Assembly (NCBI RefSeq): GCF_040436315.1
Contig: NZ_AP031572.1
Span: 2,604,001-2,668,000 of the forward strand
DNA from: Synechocystis sp. LKSZ1
Lineage (GTDB): Bacteria; Cyanobacteriota; Cyanobacteriia; Cyanobacteriales; Microcystaceae
Direction: 5' to 3'
Length of the DNA: 64,000 bases
The notes under the pieces are model-generated. The model was given only the letters and a program-made list of their open reading frames with translations. It made no database searches and was not told the DNA's origin. The translations under genes were made by a program, and so were the position numbers. How positions within the stretch are numbered: the first letter of the stretch is position 1; each line of letters starts with the position of its first letter. Positions 56,859 through 64,000 of the stretch are shown here, piece after piece.

Positions 56859-59800
56859 ATGGCAACTAATTTCAATTTCACCGGTAATCTGCTCGAGCAA
56901 AAAACAGTCTTCCTAGAGACTGGTGCTCAGGCAACTAAATCAACCTACGATAACGTTAAGTTTTTTTGGGGTGATACTCCACTACTACAAATCGGTACTG
57001 GGGGTAGTGATGGAGGTATTGAAGTTCTAGAGTACGAAAAAGACAAGAAAAAGATTCAGAATATAGCAGTTATAGGGACTATCTATAGCATCTACGGTGG
57101 TCAGCAGGTCAAGCTTTTTAATGGTGCTGTTGCCTTCAACGATGTCTTGTCGGATAAAAATAAAGATAGATTGGTTGGTGAAGTCAAACGTAGCGATCGT
57201 GTTGAAGGTGGTTACGATCCTGTTCAGGATATTCTCGGTCTCAAATACACCACTATCACACTTGCTCGCGAATTCCCTAATGCAACGACGGGTGTTGCCG
57301 CGTTTAATGCCACTCCTGATATTTTTCCAGGAACAAATATTATTCCCACCTTTGGTTCTTCTGCTCTTCTCTTCTTTCCGGGGGGAAAACCCCAGCTCCT
57401 AGGCCTTCGCGTTCAACTGCCGGATTTGTATTTGGGCTCTGTCTTCGATTGGTATTACCAGAAAAAAAATAAAGGTGCTTTTAATATCCCTACGTTTGAA
57501 GAGAAAGAGCCAGCTCCTGGAAAGCCCATTGACCCCAAAAAACCACTCAAGATTGGTCAATTAACAGGAATAGCAGTAGAGTACAATGGTCTTGATAGAT
57601 ACTTAGAATTAAATGGCAAAACTGATGTTAATCTCTTCGCTTTAGCGAATCTAACCTTTGATATTGCTCGCCCGCGCTTTATTCGTATTTATGACAATAA
57701 AGTAGAGGTGTCTTTCGAGACAGTTTTGCAATACTTTGATCTAGGTGCTGTTAGGATTAACGAGATACGTTTTTCTCTTGATACTGTCAAGGCCGAAGGA
57801 AAAGTTAGTGGCGAGATCCTTGTCCGTGTTTGGAATAATTTAAAACTTGGTGGTAATTTTGGAGTCCGCTTACTCCGCAACGAGACAGGTGTTTTTAGTG
57901 GTGCACAGATCAGTTCGGCCGGGATTTATGCAGATAATCTGAATATCTTGATATCTACGCCGGAATCTCAAATTTACCTACAGCGTCTTGGGGGTCAATT
58001 TGAAAATGTTCCGCCATTACTTCCCGGACAAACCTTTAACCTAAATGGCAACGCTGCAGTTTCTCTAGGCCCCGGGTTTGAAGTAGATTTTCCCGATTGG
58101 TTGGGCGGCAGCAAAAAAGGCCAAGGGATTTATGCGGTGCGGCTTGATGGGGGGATAACTTTAAAAATTCCGGAAGGATTTGACGTCAATGCTTCGCTCA
58201 GTATGTTGGGGTTCACTATCGGACAGAATCGGACTTACCTGAATATTGCCAACGCGGTTCGTGGTTGGGGAACAGTTTTGGAATCACGAAGCCAGCTTAC
58301 CCTGCCCTTTAATGTCTTTGTATTTGATGGTTTATTCAGCGTTGATGCACGGGTAAACTTTACGCTAAGGGGAACAGGCTCACTCAGACTTCCCAGCTTT
58401 ATTCCTTTTACGGGTAATCGAGAGTTTGCTGGCGGAGGGGGGATAATCAAATATGCTGCTCCTTACAGCCCAAACGCTCAGTTTCGACCAGAATATGGTT
58501 TTGTTGCTGCTTGGATTAACGTTCCTTCTCCTCCCTTTTTCGGAGATCGTGTTGGTGCTAGGGTGATGTTTTATGGTAAATTAGATCTCATTCTTGGCAA
58601 AGATATTGATGGTTTTAGTGGCTTAGGAACGGTTGACTCTCTCGATGAGTTTAGTCAACTTGCCACGTCTGATACTTTACTCACAGCTTACGAACAGCAA
58701 CAGACCGGCGATCCGCTGCCGAGCAGGGCCTTTGAGGTTAGTCAGGGGCGAAAATGGGCTGCCGTCAGTGTCCGTTGGTTAGCCAAAAATAATATTGAGA
58801 ACCCGTCCTCACTGTTTGAGCTGGTCGCACCCGACGGTACCGTTTATAGAGATTTTGCAACGGGAACCAAAGTCAAACTGATCGAGGAAATGAGCAGTGC
58901 TCAAGGGATCTCCATCGGCATTATTAATCCGGATGCCGGGACTTGGACGGTTCGGCAAGTCACAGATGTTGATTTAGGCCCCGTTCAAATCAAGATGTAT
59001 GAAAACTCAATAGCCCCAGTTGGCAAGATCGAGCAAGTTCTTCCCGATACTAACGGCCAATGGGTGGACATTATTTACTCCGTTGCAGATGCGGATTCAA
59101 GTAGCGTCAAAGTGGATCTGTATATGGATACCGACGGAAAAGGACAAGATGGAACGCTGCTGACTACCCTGGACTTTGAGCCCAGTACTGCAACCGGAAC
59201 CTATCGTTTGATGTTAGAGGGCCTTCCCAAAGGCGAATATTACTTCTACATTGCAGTGGATGATGTCGAGCATGTCCCCACCGTTCGCTATTTTGATAAT
59301 GGTGCTGATTCATTAGTGAATACTCAACCAGAGCATCCGATTGGAAGTCTTGAAATTGGTCAGGGCAATGATTTATCCGTGGTTAGTGATCTCAGTGCCA
59401 ATTGGATTGGTGATGGCAAATTTTTAGTGACCTGGAGTGATACAGAGAAGCCTCAGTACTACAACATTCGTTGGTCTGATAATCCTGCCGGGAGTTCTGA
59501 CAATGCCATCGGCACCGACTATACCGGTGTTCAACCAACCCCCGGATTGGCAACACTCTACAAAGAGGAGAGTGGTCGTTTTTATCACGAGTTGATCGTC
59601 GATGGCTTTACCGAAGGTGAGTTATATCGCTTTCAAATTCAATCAGTCGATAGTCAGAATCATTTAGGGGCTACAGGGAAAACCTCCTTGGCGGTCGCGG
59701 GGAATTACAGTACGACGATTGCCTTAAGTAATCCTGACGAGTGGAATTGCGTCGCCGTCGTTGGGCAAACCTACACCACTGTCGTCGCCCAAGATACCCC

Positions 59801-62168
59801 AAATGAAACAAAAACCGTAACGCCCTTAGTTCTTCCTGAAGGGGCCAGCTACAACCTCCAAACCCATCAATTGATTTGGCAACCGACAATTGAGCAGTTG
59901 GGTGAACATTGGGTGCAATTTAAAGTCGAGAACCAATTTGGGGATGTTTACCTGGAAACGCAACGATTACAAGTTCTTGAATATTCCCTTGAGCAGTATC
60001 AAACGATTAAATTGCCGGAAGACTTCGAGATATTTGAGTCTCAACAAACGAATCCTATTAATCTTAATTCCATAATTTCTTATTCCGAAAATGATGATAC
60101 CCTAACGATTAGTGGAAACGCTAGTGCCAGTGTCAATACCCAAGGCGGTAATGATACGCTCCTAGTCGGGGCTTACACCAAAGGTTTTGGAGGAGCAGGA
60201 AATGATACTTTACAGGCTGTTGCTGGCATTCTTCCTGGTGGTGTTTATCTAGATGGTGGTGAGGGTAATGACAGGATCAGCGGCAGTAATGGCGACGATA
60301 CCCTCTTAGGAGGAAACGGCGATGATGTCATTCAATGGAGTTTTGGAGATGATTCAATTGATGGTGGCTCTGGTACTGATACTCTGACTGACATTCAATT
60401 TCTTGACTTAACGCAGAGTGAGAAAAATAGTATCAAAAGTATTGAAATCTTTCAACTTGCTGATGGTGGAGAGGTTGTTCTTAATCAAGCTGCTCTCTTA
60501 GCGCTGGCACCTGACAATAATACGCTATATATCGAGGGCCAAAAGGGGACGGTTTATCTGGCGGACAAGTGGAAGCAACAAGGACAAATGACTCATGGCG
60601 GTCATGATTTTCTGCTTTATAGGACGGGAGAGACTAGACTAGCCATAGAAAAAAGCAATGTATTAGTATTTCAGACGGGCGAAGTTGATACGCTATTTGG
60701 ACAATTTAGCACAGAGGAATTTGAAGGAGTTCTCGAGAACGTATCGACCTTTACTCTAAGCCAACTTCCTAATTCGGAATATAGTGTTCCCTCGGAGGGT
60801 TTTAATTTAGCATTATCGGTTGATCAATTAGGTGGCAGTGGAGTCGTTGTCCTCGATATTCTCCCGGAATATCAAGGAATTAATACCATTTTGCGCCAAG
60901 ATCCTCTGACTGGTGATTGGTCTGAATTTATCTTTAATAGTCAGGTCGGTGCTGAGCTAATTGATAGCAATCAGGATGGCCAATACGAACAGATTCGCTT
61001 TCATCTAAAAGACGGTGGTTTCGGGGATGAAGATGGCCTCGTAAATGGCAGAGTTCAACTAACAGGGTTATTAGCGCAAACCACTCCCGGCTTAGCAACT
61101 CCACTGAACAGCTCAAGCTTCTTAAATGAACTCGGAAAGCCTGTCCCTTTAACCGTCAGAGCTGTATCTGTGCCGGATCAAGGTAAATTTGAATTTGGTT
61201 TGATCAAGTCTGATTATAGTACGTTTCTTGGTCTTCCTGGCGCTTACAACCCCACGGATGAAGGATGGTCGCTATTCGTGGCTCTTGACACCCATGCCGT
61301 CATTTTCGGTGATGACGAACAATCTTTGCCCAAACCCATTTCACCAGAGATGTTTCCAGCAGATCCCCAGGCATTAAATCGTTCTTTCGCTCAACAGGTA
61401 TTAGCTTCCGGTCGTTCCTTAGCACCAACGGAGGGCAAGCCCGTAGGCACACTCCTTCAGAATACGATTGAAGATGCTTATGGTCTAGATCCCTATATTC
61501 TTGATCTAAACCATAATGTAATGTACTCCGATAAAAACAACAATTTAGAGATTACCAAAGACAGTCGCGGCTTTACCCAAGTTTCGGCAGTGACCCCCAA
61601 CGGTAAGTTTGCGGTTGAGATTGCCAGTTTACCGATTTTAGCTCCCGGTATGGATGGAACAGAAACCCCAACTGAAATTCAGCTTTATCGAGCGGCGGCG
61701 CACAACAATACGCTGGGACTATATCGTCTTGCTAATGCCCAAGGGGATATTGACATCAACAATGATGGAATCATTGATTTTAAACCAGGCCAAGATGGCT
61801 ACGCGGCGGCGGCGGTCAATATGACACTCAATAACGATCCTTTGACAGGAGGAGTCGTGCTCAACACGCCCGATAATTTTAGTAAACAGACAACAACAAC
61901 GACATTACAAGCAGGAGCTTTATACGGAATGTTAATCATTTCGGATGGTTCAGCGCAGCAATTTTTGCAGGAAAATCCCAAAAATGAATTGGGTAGAGTT
62001 AATACCTTCTTCATGTATAGCGAGGCAAACCCTGACAATCAGTCTCACTTTATGCGTCTAGGACAGTCAATTTACGGTGTTGAGGATCTATTTAACCGTG
62101 GAGATGCTGATTATAACGATCTTCTCGTTAACTTCAATTTTTTAACTAGAGAAGCAATTAATGTCTAA
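56859..62168 (+). CDS. Giant secreted RTX/FN3/DUF4114 surface protein
   Basis: A 1769-residue protein without a signal peptide (MATNFNFTGNLLEQ), suggesting type I secretion. Residues 1-600 are beta-rich with no family recognised. At about 624-714 is a subtilisin-P-like strand set (KWAAVSVRWLAKNN, PDAGTWTVRQVTD). An FN3-like part follows at about 834-947 and an Ig-like part (ASYNLQTHQLIWQPT) at about 964-1040. RTX repeats occur at about 1087-1187 (GGEGNDRISGSNGDDTLLGG). The C-terminal module from about 1320 ends in DUF4114 (YGVEDLFNRGDADYNDLLVN), closely resembling the end of the first giant protein. The frame could start at 56820 (TTG), but the ATG at 56859 is preferred. It is probably a calcium-binding exoprotein or adhesin. 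Confidence 0.85.
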   Translation: MATNFNFTGNLLEQKTVFLETGAQATKSTYDNVKFFWGDTPLLQIGTGGSDGGIEVLEYEKDKKKIQNIAVIGTIYSIYGGQQVKLFNGAVAFNDVLSDKNKDRLVGEVKRSDRVEGGYDPVQDILGLKYTTITLAREFPNATTGVAAFNATPDIFPGTNIIPTFGSSALLFFPGGKPQLLGLRVQLPDLYLGSVFDWYYQKKNKGAFNIPTFEEKEPAPGKPIDPKKPLKIGQLTGIAVEYNGLDRYLELNGKTDVNLFALANLTFDIARPRFIRIYDNKVEVSFETVLQYFDLGAVRINEIRFSLDTVKAEGKVSGEILVRVWNNLKLGGNFGVRLLRNETGVFSGAQISSAGIYADNLNILISTPESQIYLQRLGGQFENVPPLLPGQTFNLNGNAAVSLGPGFEVDFPDWLGGSKKGQGIYAVRLDGGITLKIPEGFDVNASLSMLGFTIGQNRTYLNIANAVRGWGTVLESRSQLTLPFNVFVFDGLFSVDARVNFTLRGTGSLRLPSFIPFTGNREFAGGGGIIKYAAPYSPNAQFRPEYGFVAAWINVPSPPFFGDRVGARVMFYGKLDLILGKDIDGFSGLGTVDSLDEFSQLATSDTLLTAYEQQQTGDPLPSRAFEVSQGRKWAAVSVRWLAKNNIENPSSLFELVAPDGTVYRDFATGTKVKLIEEMSSAQGISIGIINPDAGTWTVRQVTDVDLGPVQIKMYENSIAPVGKIEQVLPDTNGQWVDIIYSVADADSSSVKVDLYMDTDGKGQDGTLLTTLDFEPSTATGTYRLMLEGLPKGEYYFYIAVDDVEHVPTVRYFDNGADSLVNTQPEHPIGSLEIGQGNDLSVVSDLSANWIGDGKFLVTWSDTEKPQYYNIRWSDNPAGSSDNAIGTDYTGVQPTPGLATLYKEESGRFYHELIVDGFTEGELYRFQIQSVDSQNHLGATGKTSLAVAGNYSTTIALSNPDEWNCVAVVGQTYTTVVAQDTPNETKTVTPLVLPEGASYNLQTHQLIWQPTIEQLGEHWVQFKVENQFGDVYLETQRLQVLEYSLEQYQTIKLPEDFEIFESQQTNPINLNSIISYSENDDTLTISGNASASVNTQGGNDTLLVGAYTKGFGGAGNDTLQAVAGILPGGVYLDGGEGNDRISGSNGDDTLLGGNGDDVIQWSFGDDSIDGGSGTDTLTDIQFLDLTQSEKNSIKSIEIFQLADGGEVVLNQAALLALAPDNNTLYIEGQKGTVYLADKWKQQGQMTHGGHDFLLYRTGETRLAIEKSNVLVFQTGEVDTLFGQFSTEEFEGVLENVSTFTLSQLPNSEYSVPSEGFNLALSVDQLGGSGVVVLDILPEYQGINTILRQDPLTGDWSEFIFNSQVGAELIDSNQDGQYEQIRFHLKDGGFGDEDGLVNGRVQLTGLLAQTTPGLATPLNSSSFLNELGKPVPLTVRAVSVPDQGKFEFGLIKSDYSTFLGLPGAYNPTDEGWSLFVALDTHAVIFGDDEQSLPKPISPEMFPADPQALNRSFAQQVLASGRSLAPTEGKPVGTLLQNTIEDAYGLDPYILDLNHNVMYSDKNNNLEITKDSRGFTQVSAVTPNGKFAVEIASLPILAPGMDGTETPTEIQLYRAAAHNNTLGLYRLANAQGDIDINNDGIIDFKPGQDGYAAAAVNMTLNNDPLTGGVVLNTPDNFSKQTTTTTLQAGALYGMLIISDGSAQQFLQENPKNELGRVNTFFMYSEANPDNQSHFMRLGQSIYGVEDLFNRGDADYNDLLVNFNFLTREAINV

Positions 62169-62285
62169 TACAAATAAATTATTCTGGTGTTCAGGAGACT
62201 CTTTCGTCTAATCACTAGAATGGAATCATTTATAAATTTGGAGTCGTAACTTCTCAGGTCTGGCTATTGCATTTTGCCAAAAGAA

Positions 62286-63521
62286 TCAACTGTTAATTCC
62301 TAGGTGATGACCCGCGATCCAGCCTGTTGTCCAGGCATTTTGGAAATTAAAACCGCCAGTAATACCATCAATATCGAGGACTTCTCCGGCAAAAAAGAGA
62401 CCGGGACAACGCCGACTTTCCATGGTTTTGAAATTGATCTCCTTGAGATTGACGCCGCCGCAGGTGACAAATTCTTCTTTAAAAACCCCTTTTCCCTGTA
62501 CTTGATACTGGCCTTGGGTTAGGGCCTGGAGGAGGGCCTGGATCTGGACTTTGGAAACATCGGCCCAAGTGGTCGTCGGAGCAATGTTGGCAAAGCAGGC
62601 CAGATTTTGCCACAGACGCTTGGGTAAGGGGACGGGCGAAAGTCCCTGGAGTTGCTTTCGGGCCTGTGCTTGTTTTGTGGTTAGTAGGACTTGACGAATG
62701 TGCTCCTGGGAATACTGGGGTAACCAATTAATCACCAAGGGCATGCGGTAATGGTGGTCGTACAGACAACGGGCCCCCCAAGCCGAGAGCTTAAGAACTG
62801 CAGGGCCACTCAGGCCCCAATGGGTAATTAACAATGGCCCAGTCTGCTCTAGCCGCGTTTTGTCTCCAGTCATCAGGCGTAAATGGACGGGTTCGACGCT
62901 AATACCGGCGAGGTCAGCCAAGCGGGGATCTCGCAGTTGCAGGGTAAAGAGGGAGGGGACAGGGGGAAGGATGGAATGGCCCAGGCTCTCAGCCCATTGG
63001 TAGCCCAGGGGATGGCTCCCTGTTGCGATTAAGACTCGGTTGGCACTTAAGCTTTCGCCATTTTTGAGCAGGAGTTGGAAAGGCCCAGCGGTTTTTAGGA
63101 TTTGACGCACGGGCGATTGGGGGCGTAGTTGTACACCACTAGCTTGGGCGGACTGGAACAGACAAGCGACAATGGTTTGGGAGCTATCGGTGACGGGAAA
63201 CATACGCCCATCGGCTTCAGTCTTCAGGGCCACGCCCCGAGTCTGGAACCAAGCAACGGTATCACGGGGCTGAAATCGACTCAGGGGCCCCCGCAGGGCC
63301 TGTCCTCCACGAGGATAGTTTTGAACCAACTGGGCCGGGTCAAAGCAATGATGGGTGACATTACAGCGGCCGCCCCCGGAGATACGAACTTTACTTAAAA
63401 ATTCCCGCCCGGCTTCTAACAGCGTCACCCTAGCTCGGGGAAAGGTTTCCGCACAGGTAATGGCAGCAAAAAAGCCCGCCGCGCCCCCGCCGACAATAAC
63501 GACTTCTGGCCCTGGGGTCAT
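62286..63521 (-). CDS. HI0933-family FAD-dependent oxidoreductase
   Basis: A 411-residue flavoprotein of the HI0933/BaiN type. The FAD-binding motif is VIVGGGAAGFFAA near the N-terminus, followed by the family mark RISGGGRCNVTH. The C-terminal LFFAGEVLDIDGITGGFNFQ is also characteristic. The reaction is unknown; related proteins reduce flavin-linked substrates. The start codon at 63521 overlaps the stop of the upstream small gene as ATGA, so translation is coupled. Confidence 0.9.
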   Translation of the reverse strand: MTPGPEVVIVGGGAAGFFAAITCAETFPRARVTLLEAGREFLSKVRISGGGRCNVTHHCFDPAQLVQNYPRGGQALRGPLSRFQPRDTVAWFQTRGVALKTEADGRMFPVTDSSQTIVACLFQSAQASGVQLRPQSPVRQILKTAGPFQLLLKNGESLSANRVLIATGSHPLGYQWAESLGHSILPPVPSLFTLQLRDPRLADLAGISVEPVHLRLMTGDKTRLEQTGPLLITHWGLSGPAVLKLSAWGARCLYDHHYRMPLVINWLPQYSQEHIRQVLLTTKQAQARKQLQGLSPVPLPKRLWQNLACFANIAPTTTWADVSKVQIQALLQALTQGQYQVQGKGVFKEEFVTCGGVNLKEINFKTMESRRCPGLFFAGEVLDIDGITGGFNFQNAWTTGWIAGHHLGINS

Positions 63522-63832
63522 GACGGTTCCTCCGCTTCATTCTGCCAGGTAGCTATGGCCCGGAAGACGTCAGGGATGACGCAAGCCAGGGGAAATTCCA
63601 ATAGGGTTTCAGAGGTACCCAGGTAACCCGATTGGGCAAAAAAAAGCAATAAACGAGCTAAGGCTACCCAGACTTCGGCGTCGTATTCCCAATCCTGGTT
63701 TTTTCTGGCGTAGCAGGCGATGGATTGGAGGGCCCAGTAGTAATTATTACGAACGATACTACCTCCCTTTTTAAAACTGGGGAGGTCAGCGGCCGTAATC
63801 ACTAAAATGTCGTCTTTGAGCCAGGCTTTCAT
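63518..63832 (-). CDS. Small protein of unknown function
   Basis: A 104-residue protein from the ATG at 63832 (MKAWLKDDILVI); five further residues upstream are possible. It has a helical pattern with WALQSIACYARKNQDW and VWVALARLLLFFAQSGYLG, and no recognised domain. It overlaps the HI0933-like gene by four bases and is probably its operon partner. Confidence 0.65.
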   Translation of the reverse strand: MKAWLKDDILVITAADLPSFKKGGSIVRNNYYWALQSIACYARKNQDWEYDAEVWVALARLLLFFAQSGYLGTSETLLEFPLACVIPDVFRAIATWQNEAEEPS

Positions 63833-63965
63833 CGCAGGTCTGGACAATCCAAATACTTAGAATAACAGCAACAGCAGCGTTCTCCTGCTTTCCATTCCTG
63901 GGCTAAAGATACAGAAGCCGGCAAGAACCGCTAGTCTAGAGAGACGGTTTCTGGAACTTGATGGC

Positions 63966-64000
63966 ATGGCGGCACAAGATTTTGACGTGATTATTGTGGG
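63966..64000 (+). CDS. Start of a flavoprotein or dinucleotide-binding protein, partial
   Basis: An ATG at 63966 opens the sequence MAAQDFDVIIVG, cut by the window edge. The D-x-x-I-V-G start is typical of FAD-binding Rossmann proteins such as dihydrolipoamide dehydrogenase. Too little is visible to name it. Confidence 0.45.
   Translation, partial: MAAQDFDVIIV

Noticed and set aside
60120-60420. Repeated glycine/aspartate-coding DNA considered as a CRISPR or tandem DNA repeat
   Set aside because: The repeats are RTX nonapeptides in a coding frame; the DNA units are not uniform and there are no spacers.

Overview
This 64 kb window comes from a cyanobacterial chromosome. The evidence is a plant/cyanobacterium-type NDH-1 subunit NdhF1, an FtsH of the cyanobacterial type, cyanobacterial families of unknown function (DUF2862, DUF3318, DUF2256), a sulfate permease operon carrying a NIL-domain gene, and several copies of the HIP1 octamer GCGATCGC. 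Most genes are rich in GGCC (GGCCTGG, CAGGCC). The two giant surface-protein genes and the sulfur region are more AT-rich. The species cannot be named from the sequence alone.

Layout. 0-9.5 kb: the start of a DUF2862 gene, an O-antigen/polysaccharide ABC exporter with a sugar epimerase, malQ, ftsH, a small DUF2256 gene, a Nudix hydrolase and an EF-G-like GTPase. 9.5-13.4 kb: ndhF (reverse), a TldE/PmbA-family gene and a remnant of a PepSY-type membrane protein. 13.6-25.5 kb: one giant gene of about 11.9 kb encoding a secreted or surface protein with SwmB/Ig-like, LamG-like, FG-GAP, bulb-lectin, Calx-beta and DUF4114 parts. It is split by a one-base frameshift at GGGGCCCC (19364-19371). The gene is followed by a rearranged copy of the 3' part of tldE and of the PepSY remnant. 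26-33 kb: a P-type ATPase, diacylglycerol kinase, a YrdC-like gene, a YCII gene, tRNA-Leu(UAG), a GTPase and a DUF3318 gene.

33-46.5 kb is a sulfur-acquisition region: sbpA-NIL-cysT-cysW-cysA-membrane protein-cysR, a second NIL gene, MgtC, a small membrane protein, a HEPN-like protein, a periplasmic rhodanese, a DUF4242 protein, an acyl-CoA-dehydrogenase-like flavoprotein, and a sulfonate-type ABC transporter wrecked by a deletion that joins the ATPase 5' part to the permease 3' part. 46.5-54 kb: a PAP2 phosphatase, a class II glutamine amidotransferase, and an apparent five-gene operon (APC permease, two CadD-like transporters, DUF202, TerC) read divergently from a LysR regulator. A prohibitin homologue follows.

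54-64 kb: a secreted coiled-coil protein, cysteine synthase (a further sulfur-assimilation gene), an 872-base AT-rich non-coding stretch, a second giant protein (RTX, FN3-like, DUF4114) that shares its C-terminal module with the first, an HI0933-type flavoprotein overlapping a small unknown gene, and the first codons of another flavoprotein.

The most unusual parts are the giant split gene with its permuted flanking duplication, the C-terminal module shared by the two giant proteins, the broken sulfonate transporter, and the HEPN-like protein in the sulfur region. I found no CRISPR array, no complete insertion sequence and no prophage.
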